Source of the DNA: Tannerellaceae bacterium
Lineage (GTDB): Bacteria > Bacteroidota > Bacteroidia > Bacteroidales > Tannerellaceae
Length of the DNA: 33,622 nt
Reading direction: 5' to 3'
Assembly: GCA_031280435.1 (NCBI GenBank)
Contig: JAITGS010000074.1
Span: forward strand, 1-33,622
Part shown: piece by piece, positions 17,269 through 25,790 of the stretch
How positions within the stretch are numbered: position 1 is the first letter of the stretch
Layout: each line of letters starts with the position of its first letter
Notes under the pieces: model-generated
The model's input: only the letters and a program-made list of their open reading frames with translations
Databases searched by the model: none
Told to the model about the DNA's origin: nothing
Position numbers and translations under genes: made by a program

Positions 17269-17292
17269 GCTCCTGCCTGAGGCCATAAAAGA

Positions 17293-17334
17293 GAGGGCCG
17301 CCCGACGTTTCCTGTGCGTCGGGCGGCCCTTTTT
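17293..17334 (+). terminator. rho-independent terminator of panB
   Basis: A 14-bp perfect stem, AGGGCCGCCCGACG (17294-17307) with CGTCGGGCGGCCCT (17317-17330), encloses a 9-base loop and is followed by TTTTT. Just after it, a second small hairpin (GTGGCCCC 17340-17347 with GGGGCCAC 17359-17366) runs into the left inverted repeat of the next element. Confidence 0.93.
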
Positions 17335-17362
17335 ATGATGTGGCCCCGGCCGTCGATTGGGG

Positions 17363-17675
17363 CCACTTCTTATTAAGAAGCGGAACGCTCATCTTTAGGA
17401 GCGATTCGCAAATGTACAAAAGATTTGGCAGTAACAATTTAGCGATCGACATATATAAGACAAGCCAAACAGCCTCCCCGCCAATGCTACTTGAAAACAA
17501 GCGTTTAACATCTGTTTTCCGGAATCCGCAATAAAACTCCTAAGAGCCGGAAGCTTATACGGATTGTGTTTTACAAGCCTTAAACGCCGGCCCTTTTTCC
17601 CAGCCGAGTACAGGGATAGAAGCCAAGTCTTTATCACTGCCCGCTCTGAGCGTTCCGCTTCTTAATAAGAAGTGG
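17363..17675. repeat. 313-bp segment with perfect 29-bp terminal inverted repeats (candidate invertible promoter or MITE)
   Basis: The left repeat (17363-17391, starts CCACTTCTTATTAAGAAG) and the right repeat (17647-17675, starts TGAGCGTTCCGCTTCTTAAT) are exact reverse complements over 29 bases, with 255 bases between. Each repeat is itself an imperfect palindrome around CTTCTTA-n-TAAGAAG. The right copy extends this to about 27 bp (GTTCC...GGAAC, 17652-17678), the form expected of a site-specific recombinase crossover site. The inside holds one good promoter that points left (next entry). No flanking target duplication is visible, which speaks slightly against a transposed MITE. The weak 80-codon frame between the repeats on the minus strand (17395-17637) has no recognisable features. 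The segment sits directly before the sigma-like gene. Confidence 0.85.
17409..17437 (-). promoter_or_regulatory. outward/leftward promoter inside the inverted-repeat segment
   Basis: On the minus strand, TACATTTG (plus-strand CAAATGTA, 17409-17416) matches the -7 consensus TAnnTTTG exactly. A TTG (plus-strand CAA, 17435-17437) lies 18 bases upstream as -33 box. It is the only exact -7 match between the two repeats on either strand. In the present orientation it reads toward the panB terminator. If the segment were inverted, it would sit just inside the right repeat and read into the sigma-like gene about 80 bases away. No exact TAnnTTTG box is seen between the right repeat and that gene, only TATAGTTTG with one extra base. 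Confidence 0.55.
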
Positions 17676-17720
17676 AACTTTTTAAACAAGGAAAGGGAAT
17701 CATTTTATAGTTTGTACGCT

Positions 17721-18971
17721 ATGCTTTTGAAAGAAATACTGAGGAAGGAAGAAGAAAAACACAGGCTTAAGTTTATAGGAATAGTTACCGATTGGGAAGA
17801 TACAATGAAGCGGACGGCCAAGGCTTTTGCACCCGGCCCGAGCTTCGCGGCCGAGCATAAGGCTAAGCTTCTGCATTGCTTTTATAGCTCCATACTCGCT
17901 TACAACAATTTCATACGGAGGGAGAAATTCCGTAATGCTAATCTGAAACGACATCACTTTATGAAGACCGCCACTTATGTTCTGCGCCTGCGAAATGCCC
18001 CGGCAGACGGCCTCGACGGCGAACTGAAAACAGGCGCCGCCATAACGCTCGCCTATCATCTCTCGCCAAGCCTGTACGAGGCCATCTACACAGGCTTCTG
18101 CGATTGCGAAACAGACTTTGCCTCGCCGCAGGAGGCCGACGACTTCTTTGCCGCCGGAGCAGCCGCAGGCTTTCCGCTCGATGTGGCCCGACTCGTGGAG
18201 CGCCTCTCGGTCGATGATGCCTCGTTTTGGGAACTGCTGGCGCGATACCTTAAGGACCTGGCTTATGCCGCCGTGAATTACTATTTGCAGAAGGCGGACG
18301 ATAGCGGCTATTCCGAGATAATAAGGGATGATACCTGGACTAATGCTTACGAGATTTTGCGCAGGCGCTTTGTTTTGGGCCAGGGCAATGTCCCGGTCTT
18401 TGAAAGCGGCCGCGATTTCCGCAATTACATCATCACCGTTTGCAAAAAACTCTCGGCCAACCTGTACCGCAAGTACTGCCTGAAGCAGGAGCTGTCCCTG
18501 TCCCTCTCCTATCCGCCCGGAAGCAGCGCCGACGACGAGGCCGACAGTCCCGTCCGGGAGCAGAGCACCTTCGACCTGCCGGAGGATGAAGACGGCGAGC
18601 CCTCCGACGACTTTGCCCTGCTCGACATCAATCCGGATAACCCCTACGAGGTGGCGCATGCCGTGTCAATCATATTGCTGAACTCCGCGCATCCGCTGCA
18701 TAGCCGGCTGATAGCCGGCATAGAAGACAAGGTGCGGATACTGATCGACAAGGCAACGAACGGGATGAGCTACAACGAAATCATCTCGGAACTGTACGGC
18801 GAGCGAAACATGAGCCGCGAGGAGTTTCAGCGCGCCGTAGTGAAGGCCCGCAAGGATTACGAGCGGGTGAGGAAGCTGCTGTTCGAGCGTTTGACGGGCT
18901 TAATAAAAAAAACGTCGGGCGCCGTCACAATCCCGGCATCGTCGACATACTATAATAAAAAGCAATTATGA
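17721..18971 (+). CDS. divergent RNA polymerase sigma factor-like protein
   Basis: A 416-residue cytoplasmic protein from ATG 17721 (a TTG at 17712 would add three residues). Residues 1-195 are not recognisable. Residues about 198-255 (DTWTNAYEILRRRFVLGQGN to IITVCKKLSANLYRKYC) resemble sigma region 2 of ECF factors, with an acidic linker (DDEADSPVREQ...PEDEDGEPSDD) after it. Residues about 347-390 (MSYNEIISELYGERNMSREE to KARKDYERVRKLL) resemble region 4, the -35-binding helix-turn-helix. The next gene, overlapping by four bases (ATGA), encodes a membrane anti-sigma factor, which supports the call. It is far longer than ordinary ECF sigma factors (about 180 residues). Sequence similarity is weak, so this is a context-supported assignment. 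Confidence 0.62.
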   Translation: MLLKEILRKEEEKHRLKFIGIVTDWEDTMKRTAKAFAPGPSFAAEHKAKLLHCFYSSILAYNNFIRREKFRNANLKRHHFMKTATYVLRLRNAPADGLDGELKTGAAITLAYHLSPSLYEAIYTGFCDCETDFASPQEADDFFAAGAAAGFPLDVARLVERLSVDDASFWELLARYLKDLAYAAVNYYLQKADDSGYSEIIRDDTWTNAYEILRRRFVLGQGNVPVFESGRDFRNYIITVCKKLSANLYRKYCLKQELSLSLSYPPGSSADDEADSPVREQSTFDLPEDEDGEPSDDFALLDINPDNPYEVAHAVSIILLNSAHPLHSRLIAGIEDKVRILIDKATNGMSYNEIISELYGERNMSREEFQRAVVKARKDYERVRKLLFERLTGLIKKTSGAVTIPASSTYYNKKQL

Positions 18972-19603
18972 AGGAGATTAAATACAGAGTGTGCTCGACG
19001 GCGCAGGCAGATCGTTATCTGCTGAACCGCATGTCGGCCGAAGAGGAGGATAGCTTTCAGGAGCATCTGGAGCAGTGTGCCTCGTGCTCCGACTATCTGA
19101 AGCGAGTGCGGACGCTCTCGTCGCTTATATCCGGCGAAGAGGCTACGGCTTATGAGGAAGAATTTGAGGCTGCGACGCAGCTGCGTAGACGGCTGAAGCT
19201 CCGGACGCAGCTGTCTGTGGCGGCAGCCATTGCACTGCTGCTGAGCGTGTCGCTCTATTGGCTTGCAGGAGAATATCCGGGGAACGGGCTCACGAGCCAC
19301 ATCCCCTTCATCAGCGAGATGTCGCGGGCCCGAGGAGCCGATGCCGATCTGCAGGTATTATTCCCCGACAAGGATACCCTCACCTTTATTATATCCGAAA
19401 AGCCTCTGGTATTGAAGTGGAACAAGGCGGTCAACTATAAGCTGACCCTGCGCTCGAACGGCAAAATGGTGATGCAGATAAGAGCCTTCGGCGATCATTA
19501 TTCGCCGGGCCGCGAGGAGCTCGCTCGACACCGGCATTTAGACTGGACGCTGGAAGGGAGCTCCTTCGCACGCAAGGAGGGGCATATACTGCTGAAGAAA
19601 TAG
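18968..19603 (+). CDS. transmembrane anti-sigma factor with zinc-binding motif
   Basis: A 211-residue single-pass membrane protein. The cytoplasmic part has the zf-HC2/ZAS motif H33-x3-C37-x2-C40 (HLEQCASC) in a helical setting (ADRYLLNRMSAEEEDSFQEH), as in RsrA/ChrR-type anti-sigma factors. One membrane helix spans about residues 82-100 (LSVAAAIALLLSVSLYWLA). The remaining 110 residues would be periplasmic and may sense an envelope signal; part of it (PLVLKWNKAVNYKLTLRSNG) looks like a small beta domain. The start overlaps the sigma-like gene's stop, typical for sigma/anti-sigma pairs. It would hold the sigma-like protein at the membrane until released. Confidence 0.78.
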   Translation: MKEIKYRVCSTAQADRYLLNRMSAEEEDSFQEHLEQCASCSDYLKRVRTLSSLISGEEATAYEEEFEAATQLRRRLKLRTQLSVAAAIALLLSVSLYWLAGEYPGNGLTSHIPFISEMSRARGADADLQVLFPDKDTLTFIISEKPLVLKWNKAVNYKLTLRSNGKMVMQIRAFGDHYSPGREELARHRHLDWTLEGSSFARKEGHILLKK

Positions 19604-19643
19604 GGCAGGGAAGAAAGCCGAATCAATTTTAATACTTATATAA

Positions 19644-20174
19644 ATGAAGACAATCAATCTAATGAAGTACATTTTACTATTGTGTGCGCTTGGCCTGTGC
19701 ATGTTTTCGTGCAAGAGCAAGGATGGCTATTTCCGCATGCCGGAGCTCGATTTCAGATCGGATGCCTATTTCTTCAGGGCCGTAGGCTCGGCTGAGGATG
19801 CCGCCATGCAGACAGCTAAGGCCAAGGCCGTCCATCTGGCCAAGCTGGATATAGCGAAGAGCATGGGCTCGGTGATGGAAGCCACGGTCAAGAACTATCT
19901 CGGAAGCGCAAATAACGGCGACAGCCAGGACAGATTCGAGCAGATAAGCCGCGAAACCGTGCGGCAATCGCTCGTCGACGTCAGGCTGAAAGACCTTGTT
20001 TACAAACGGGAAAAGAACGGCAACTTCTCCTGCATAGCCTTCGTTGAGATGCCCGTGCAGGAAGTGTCGGGAAGGTTCGCAAGGCTGGGAGCCGAGAGTG
20101 TGCAGCTCGACAAAGAGCTCTTCGAGCAGGAGTATAACCGTGCCTTGAGCACCATCAACAGCCGGGAGCTATGA
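19644..20174 (+). CDS. LPP20-like lipoprotein
   Basis: A 176-residue probable lipoprotein. The signal peptide (MKTINLMKYILLLCALGLCM) ends in a lipobox-like FSC with C23 as lipidation site; an alternative start at Met7 would also work. The mature part begins with FFRAVGSAEDAAMQTAKAKA, a pattern of the LPP20 family where aligned alanines mark a helix before a small alpha/beta domain. KNGNFSCIAFVEMPVQEV is the matching strand. The Cys after Lys-rich spacing fits an outer- or inner-membrane-anchored protein. It overlaps the next gene by four bases. Function is unknown; similar proteins accompany envelope machines. Confidence 0.72.
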   Translation: MKTINLMKYILLLCALGLCMFSCKSKDGYFRMPELDFRSDAYFFRAVGSAEDAAMQTAKAKAVHLAKLDIAKSMGSVMEATVKNYLGSANNGDSQDRFEQISRETVRQSLVDVRLKDLVYKREKNGNFSCIAFVEMPVQEVSGRFARLGAESVQLDKELFEQEYNRALSTINSREL

Positions 20175-20956
20175 GAGCGCTCGGATTAATAGCCTGCGCA
20201 GCGCTCTTATGTGCCGGAAGCCACATGGCAGGCGCGCAAACAATCAAGGTACGGAATGCAAAGGGCGAATGGCCGGTGCAGAACATCACGCCGGAGAAGG
20301 CCAGGGAGCTGGCTCTGTTTAACGCCAAAACCGATGCGCTCAAAAAAGCCGGGATAGGCGAGGTAGTCACCGGCATAGACCTGTCGAGCGACGACGAGTT
20401 TGTCCGGATATCGAACATAGAGATAGGGGGCGACGTTACGGACTTCGAGATAGTGAGCGATGACTTGAAAACCATGCAGTTCGAATCCTTCAAGATAATC
20501 GTCGCAGAGGTGGTTATCAATGCCGAGGTCAGGAAATACAATACCGCGCCCGACCCCGAATTTCAGTTCAAGGTGGAGGGAATAAACCGCAACTATAAAG
20601 AGCACGAAAACCTCTTTTTCTCGATCACCCCATATCAGAACGGCTATCTACGAATCTTCCTCTTTGAAGACGACGGACGGGGCGAGCTGATATATCCCGA
20701 CAATCTGGAGCTCGACCTGCTGCATACCAAAGACAAAGCCGTAGACTTCCCTATGAACCGGGAGTATCAGTATAGGCTCGTCGGGACGGATCAGACCAAG
20801 AGCCGGGAGAACAACCGCCTGCTCTTCGTATTCCTGAAGAACAAGATTCGGTTCACCGAGCAGGACGTCAACCTGCACTCCGTGCTGCACTGGCTTGCCA
20901 AAATAGAGCCCGACAAGAGGATGACAAGCTTCGTGCAGTTCTCAATCTCCAAATGA
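20171..20956 (+). CDS. secreted protein with DUF4384-like C-terminal domain
   Basis: A 261-residue exported protein with a signal peptide (MRALGLIACAALLCAGSHMA, cut likely after AGA at residue 22). Residues about 35-120 form an LPP20-like region (PEKARELALFNAKTDALKKA, then a strand IIVAEVVINAEV). Residues about 140-205 (LFFSITPYQNGYLRIFLFED) match the pattern of DUF4384, a beta domain frequently found beside or fused to caspase-like and stress-operon proteins. The start overlaps the lipoprotein gene (ATGA). Its role is probably periplasmic and tied to the caspase-like protein three genes on; that is inference. Confidence 0.7.
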   Translation: MRALGLIACAALLCAGSHMAGAQTIKVRNAKGEWPVQNITPEKARELALFNAKTDALKKAGIGEVVTGIDLSSDDEFVRISNIEIGGDVTDFEIVSDDLKTMQFESFKIIVAEVVINAEVRKYNTAPDPEFQFKVEGINRNYKEHENLFFSITPYQNGYLRIFLFEDDGRGELIYPDNLELDLLHTKDKAVDFPMNREYQYRLVGTDQTKSRENNRLLFVFLKNKIRFTEQDVNLHSVLHWLAKIEPDKRMTSFVQFSISK

Positions 20957-20982
20957 TTATTAATCCCTTAAATATTTTAATT

Positions 20983-22599
20983 ATGTATAGAAAACATCTC
21001 AGCTTACTTTTGATCGGCGGCTTATCCCTGCTGCCGGGCCTGATCACAGCCCAAATCGGCAACGTCCGGGTGGCGGCCGAAGAGAATAGAATCATTATCA
21101 CTTACGACTACGTGGAGCAAAGCGAGGCTATCGACGACATAGCCGTCACCTACACCTCAGGCTCCGACACTACGGCCAAAAAGGCTACGGCCTTAAGCGG
21201 CGACATTCGCGACCTGCGTCCCGGAACCGACAAGCGCATCGTCTGGAGTCCGCTGGAAGAAACTCCGGTACCTTCGTCGGAGAACTTGGTCATCAAGCTC
21301 ACCGGCCTGCGCGATCCGGCAAAGCAGGAGCTCTGCGACGACAAGCTGCATCTGGCCGACAATTATTTCCGCATGGAAGACAACGACAACGCCATCCATT
21401 ATTATAAGGAGATGCTGAACTGCCCCGGCTGCAATTGCCATCCTAAGGACATAGCATACGCGCTTGCGCAGATTGAACGGGCCGAAGCCAGGATGAACCA
21501 AAAAGACAAGCTGCACCTTTCCTACCTCTTCGATATGGCTACGGCCGACGGAGGAGGAAGCCTGCAAGGCGTTTCCGTCTTCCAGCTGCGAGCCAAGGGA
21601 GTGGGATACTATGCCTCCTTCCGTTCAAACGGCGCATTCTATTCGCCCCAGCGAACCGCCTCCTACTACAATCACAAGGACCATGCCGACAACTACATCA
21701 TCGAACCGCTCGGGACGACGCGCATCTCATCATGGCTCTTCTCAACCGGAATCACGCGGCGCTTCTGGCATCATGAGTACGCTTCGGCATACGCCTACGG
21801 CGGAATAGGAATAGGAGCCAACGCCACCGCCGGCGAGCATCACGTAACCGAAGCAGGATATACCGGCAAGCAATGGATCACCAACGAGCGACAGAACCTC
21901 TTCCTCAGTCCGGAGCTCGGAGTGATGGCCAACGTGGTCGACTGGATATCGCTTATGGCAGGAATAAAGCTGCCGATAGCACTCACCGACCACGACATAG
22001 TGAAGCCCAAAGGCATCAGCTTTATGCTCGGCGCAGGAATCAAGCTCAAGAACCTCGATGCGGATACTTACGGCCGGCGAGCCAACACCTACGTGGCATA
22101 CATACTCGACCTCCCCGACCAGTCCGGCCCCGACAAGCTGCAAAGCACAAACATCATAGGTATCTCCGCCGGAACACTATCATATAATAAGGTAGGAGGA
22201 TATTTCTCGGCAAGGATAAACCCGCTGGTATTTAACTCGCGCGAGGAATCCGACCTGGGCGAAGGAGCCGTTTACCGCGGAATGACCGACTACGGCAACG
22301 CCTTCGCAACCGTTGGCCTCACGTGGATGTACTTCTACGGAGGCGTAGGAGTATCCTACCAAAAAGAATTTAAAGCCTACCGCGAAGACGGAGCCGACAT
22401 CTGGAACAGCTCTCGAACCAAGTTCGGAGCATGCACCGAGTTCGGCATCAACCTGCGCCTGTTCGACAAGCTGCTGCTCCGCGGAGGAGTAACCTTCCCC
22501 GGATTCAACCTTAGCGGAGCCGACGGAGTCTTCACCATGGGGCCGAACAACATCTACTATTCGCTCGGCATAGGCTATGTTTTACCCTCAAGATACTAA
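20983..22599 (+). CDS. probable outer-membrane beta-barrel protein with N-terminal Ig-like domain
   Basis: From ATG 20983 the protein has 538 residues and starts directly with a signal peptide (MYRKHLSLLLIGGLSLLPGL...TAQ); an ATG at 20953 would add an unlikely ten-residue leader. Residues about 24-110 form an Ig-like domain seen in Bacteroidetes envelope proteins (RIIITYDYVEQSEAIDDIAV, then SGDIRDLRPGTDKRIVWSPL). Residues about 115-165 are helical with four Cys in the loop CPGCNC and look like a TPR-type unit (LADNYFRMEDNDNAIHYYKE). From about 170 on, alternating strands with aromatic ends (GVGYYASFRSNGAFYS; YYSLGIGYVLP at the C-terminus) suggest a beta barrel. Function unknown; it ends three bases before the caspase gene. 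Confidence 0.65.
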   Translation: MYRKHLSLLLIGGLSLLPGLITAQIGNVRVAAEENRIIITYDYVEQSEAIDDIAVTYTSGSDTTAKKATALSGDIRDLRPGTDKRIVWSPLEETPVPSSENLVIKLTGLRDPAKQELCDDKLHLADNYFRMEDNDNAIHYYKEMLNCPGCNCHPKDIAYALAQIERAEARMNQKDKLHLSYLFDMATADGGGSLQGVSVFQLRAKGVGYYASFRSNGAFYSPQRTASYYNHKDHADNYIIEPLGTTRISSWLFSTGITRRFWHHEYASAYAYGGIGIGANATAGEHHVTEAGYTGKQWITNERQNLFLSPELGVMANVVDWISLMAGIKLPIALTDHDIVKPKGISFMLGAGIKLKNLDADTYGRRANTYVAYILDLPDQSGPDKLQSTNIIGISAGTLSYNKVGGYFSARINPLVFNSREESDLGEGAVYRGMTDYGNAFATVGLTWMYFYGGVGVSYQKEFKAYREDGADIWNSSRTKFGACTEFGINLRLFDKLLLRGGVTFPGFNLSGADGVFTMGPNNIYYSLGIGYVLPSRY

Positions 22600-22602
22600 G
22601 CC

Positions 22603-24228
22603 ATGAAGAAGAGAAGCATCACAATAGCACTGTCATTATGCATGGCATGCGCCTCCCTTGCCTGGGGGCAGGCTTCATCGGGCAGCGTATCGGTTTCTAT
22701 CAGCGGCCTCTCCTTCGCGCCGGATTCTATGACGGACATACCCGCCGTGCAGAGCCCGCCGCTGCTTGAGATTTCAGACCTGCGCCTTGCAGGAACCGAC
22801 AGCCCCGGAATACTTGCGGCCAACGAATCCGGCTTCATCTACTTCACACTCCGAAACGCAGGGCAGGGCGACGCTTACAATCTGCGGCTGTACGCTTCGG
22901 AGAAAAACGGCATAGAAGGCTTGCAGCTTCCCTCCCAAAAGTTCATAGCACGGCAGCTCAAGCCGGGCGAGAGCCGAGCCGATTCCCTTTCCGTATCGGG
23001 CCTTAGGAACCTTGCCGAGGGAATGGCCGAAATAGAGCTGTATATGAACGAGGCAAACAGCCATGCCGGCCCGCCCGTGCAGACCTCCATACGCACGCGG
23101 GAGTTCTCGCTGCCCAAGCTGATCATATCAGACATTGTGCTGTCGGACATCAGCGACAGGGAGATCAGGCTCTATGCCACGATCAGGAACAGCGGCCTCT
23201 CAAGCCTGCAAGACGTCAGCATAAACGTGAAATACCCCGACGTTGTGCTCGCCAAAGGAAAGAGCTCCGAAACGCTGCCGCTGCTCAAGCCCGACGAATC
23301 GAGGGAAGTGTTCTACACCTTCGCTAAAACGCGAGCCTTCAACGGCACGCACAACTACACCTTCGACGTCGACATAAAAGACAAAACAGACCTCGCCAGA
23401 TACCACAAGGCCGTCTACACCAAAGAAAGAGTAGTCGCTGCGGAGCGCGACCCCATAGACAACGATATCCCGCGCTCCACCAAGGTAGAGCCCAGCTCAA
23501 ACACATACGTGCTCATCATAGGCAACGAAAACTATAAGAAAATATCACCCGTGCCGCATGCAATCAACGACGCCCGCGTGTTCGGCGAATACTGCCGCCT
23601 CACCTACAATGTGCCCAAGTCAACAAACATACACTTCGTGGCCAATGCCGGACTGGCAGACATGAAGGATGGATTGGACTGGCTTGTAACAAAGGCCAAA
23701 GAAGCAAAAGGAGGAAACGCCGAGCTCATCATCTACTATTCCGGCCACGGAACGGTAGGCAAAGCCAGGGACGGGACAAGCGACGACGACCAGTACCTCG
23801 TGCCCGTCGACGTGTCGAACCTCGACGTAAGCCTGTCGATCAGCCGCCACGACATCTACGCATCGCTCAGCGAAGTATCCTTCAAGCGAGCATCCATCTT
23901 CCTCGACGCATGTTACAGTGGCGACAAACGGCCGATAGTGAAAGAGCCGGTATACAAATGGAAAGGCAAAATCTTCCTTTTCGCATCATCCTCCTTAGGA
24001 CAGGTATCCAACCCATACTCCGAGAAAGGCCACGGATTCTTCACCTATTTCCTCCTCAAAAGTATATGGGAAACACGCGGAAACATCAACTACGCCGACA
24101 TGGTCGAACAGGTCAAGCAACAGGTGAGCTCCGTATCAAAAAGCATAACAAAGGAAGAGCAGAAGCCACAGGAAGTTCCCATGCCCGAAGCAAAAGACGA
24201 ATGGAAGCGATGGAAAATAGCCAACTGA
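22603..24228 (+). CDS. caspase-family cysteine protease (peptidase C14), exported
   Basis: A 541-residue protein with a signal peptide (MKKRSITIALSLCMACASLA, cut near GQA). Residues about 60-290 contain two Ig-like/CARDB-type beta domains (FIYFTLRNAGQGDAYNLRLY and YATIRNSGLSSLQDVSINVK). The C14 domain begins about residue 305 (TYVLIIGNENYKKISPVPHA). The catalytic His is H382 in IIYYSGHG and the catalytic Cys is C437 in IFLDACYSG, with the family's normal spacing. FLFASSSLGQVS and GHGFFTYFLLK complete the fold. It should cleave after basic or acidic P1 residues, which cannot be told here. The signal peptide puts it in the periplasm or on the surface, unlike cytosolic metacaspases. It is the centre of the sigma/anti-sigma operon. 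Confidence 0.92.
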   Translation: MKKRSITIALSLCMACASLAWGQASSGSVSVSISGLSFAPDSMTDIPAVQSPPLLEISDLRLAGTDSPGILAANESGFIYFTLRNAGQGDAYNLRLYASEKNGIEGLQLPSQKFIARQLKPGESRADSLSVSGLRNLAEGMAEIELYMNEANSHAGPPVQTSIRTREFSLPKLIISDIVLSDISDREIRLYATIRNSGLSSLQDVSINVKYPDVVLAKGKSSETLPLLKPDESREVFYTFAKTRAFNGTHNYTFDVDIKDKTDLARYHKAVYTKERVVAAERDPIDNDIPRSTKVEPSSNTYVLIIGNENYKKISPVPHAINDARVFGEYCRLTYNVPKSTNIHFVANAGLADMKDGLDWLVTKAKEAKGGNAELIIYYSGHGTVGKARDGTSDDDQYLVPVDVSNLDVSLSISRHDIYASLSEVSFKRASIFLDACYSGDKRPIVKEPVYKWKGKIFLFASSSLGQVSNPYSEKGHGFFTYFLLKSIWETRGNINYADMVEQVKQQVSSVSKSITKEEQKPQEVPMPEAKDEWKRWKIAN

Positions 24229-24234
24229 CACGCC

Positions 24235-25683
24235 ATGAAGCACAAGATTACGGCATTAGTCATAATGCTTTGCGCCCTTACTAAAGTAGGAGCGCAAGAA
24301 GAGCTCGACAGCATAGTGAAGCAATTCATGGCCGACAGGCAGCTGATGCTCGAAGAGTTCAACGCATACGTCGATTCCATAGACCTCGACTTCTCGCGAT
24401 ACCTTGCCCGCAACTGGGATACCTTCCGCGTAGAGCCCGCCGTGCAGGCCCCCGTCAAGCCGCAGCCCAAAGAAGAGCCCGTTTACGTGCCCGACATAGC
24501 GCCGCGGCAAGACTCGGCCGTCGTCATCGAATCCGTTCCGGATGATGCGGCATACATGGAGCCGGCCATTCCCAAAGCAGACCTCCAGATTATGCCCGGA
24601 GCCGCGGCCGGCGCAAGCCTCAGCGTCGACTTCTTCGGCGGGCCCGTAAGGGTAGCAATACCCGAAGGCTATCAAACCGGAGCCGAGCCCCTCGGAACCG
24701 GAGAGAAGCAAGTGGCCGACTACTGGTTCAAGCTATCCAAAACAGGCAGCTCCGCCTTCGTGCGAGACCTCATGCTCAAGAAAGAAGCACTCGACCTCAA
24801 CTCCTGGGGCCTTTACCGATTCATACTCGCCACGGCCAACGCCTGCTTCAGCGAACGGCAGCCCAACGAAAGAGCCGTCTTCACCGTTTTCCTCCTCAAC
24901 CGAGCAGGATACAAGGCCCGCATAGGACGAATCAACAATGCCCTCGTAGTAATGCCCGCCATACGGAACAAAGTGTACGGACTGCAATACATACCCTTCC
25001 GCGACGGCAACTATTACATAATGGACAACATAGACACCAGCGGAGGCATCGCTTCTTATAACCTCAACTACGGACGGGCCGCCTTCTTCATCGACCTCCG
25101 GATAATGAAGCCCCCCAAGCTACCCATAAACCTGCGGACCGTGGAGAGAAGCTACAACGGTAAAACGTACAGCATAAGGAGCAACAAAAACTTGGTGGAC
25201 TATTACGGCGCATATCCGCATACATCGCTCGACATATATGGCGACATGCCCTTCTCCGACATTTCGGGGCAAAGCCTCGACGCCGCGCTCGAAGCCGACA
25301 TGAAGGGGAAAACCGAAGCCGAAAAGCTCAGCTTCCTGCTCAACTTTGCCCAGCGGGCCTTTAAGTACAAGATGGACGAAGATGTTTTCGGACGCGAGAA
25401 ATTCTTCTTTGCCGACGAAACCCTTTTTCATCCATGGTCGGACTGCGAAGACCGCGCCGTGCTCTTCAGCCGGCTCGTCAAGCGCTTTTGCGACCTCAAG
25501 GTGCTGCTCGTAGACTACCCCACGCACGTGGCAACAGCCGTGCGAATCAACGAGCCCGGCGACGCCATCGTTTACAACAACGACCGCTACGTCATCTGCG
25601 ACCCCAGCTATGTGGGAGCTCCCGTAGGCGCCACCATGAGCGGCTGCAACAACGAATCCGCCGAAGTGATAGCCCTCAGATGA
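24235..25683 (+). CDS. transglutaminase-like cysteine protein, exported
   Basis: A 482-residue protein with a signal peptide (MKHKITALVIMLCALTKVGA). Residues about 75-110 are Pro/Asp-rich and probably disordered. The C-terminal third carries a transglutaminase-like papain fold: C404 in SDCEDRAVLFSRLVK, H431 in DYPTHVATAV and D456 in YVICDPSYVGAPVG form the Cys-His-Asp triad. FLLNFAQRAFKYKMDEDVFG before it is the usual helix of such domains. Bacterial members act as proteases or amide-crosslinking enzymes. It starts six bases after the caspase-like gene, and it ends the operon. The pairing of two cysteine enzymes in an operon with sigma/anti-sigma genes is unusual. Confidence 0.85.
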   Translation: MKHKITALVIMLCALTKVGAQEELDSIVKQFMADRQLMLEEFNAYVDSIDLDFSRYLARNWDTFRVEPAVQAPVKPQPKEEPVYVPDIAPRQDSAVVIESVPDDAAYMEPAIPKADLQIMPGAAAGASLSVDFFGGPVRVAIPEGYQTGAEPLGTGEKQVADYWFKLSKTGSSAFVRDLMLKKEALDLNSWGLYRFILATANACFSERQPNERAVFTVFLLNRAGYKARIGRINNALVVMPAIRNKVYGLQYIPFRDGNYYIMDNIDTSGGIASYNLNYGRAAFFIDLRIMKPPKLPINLRTVERSYNGKTYSIRSNKNLVDYYGAYPHTSLDIYGDMPFSDISGQSLDAALEADMKGKTEAEKLSFLLNFAQRAFKYKMDEDVFGREKFFFADETLFHPWSDCEDRAVLFSRLVKRFCDLKVLLVDYPTHVATAVRINEPGDAIVYNNDRYVICDPSYVGAPVGATMSGCNNESAEVIALR

Positions 25684-25790
25684 GCGAAAGAAGGCTTCGG
25701 CACCCGCTTGAAAACCTCGGAGGCTTGCGAAAAATATATTCGGCGGAATTGAATGTTACAAGGACAACTCGAATCATTTCACTTGCCTGC

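Noticed and set aside
17395-17637. 80-codon minus-strand frame lying between the 29-bp inverted repeats
   Set aside because: It almost fills the segment, but has no domain or start signal, and the candidate leftward promoter would lie inside its 3' end, so it could not drive it.
17363-17675. Complete insertion sequence
   Set aside because: The segment has terminal inverted repeats but is only 313 bp, holds no transposase and shows no target duplication. A MITE remains possible.
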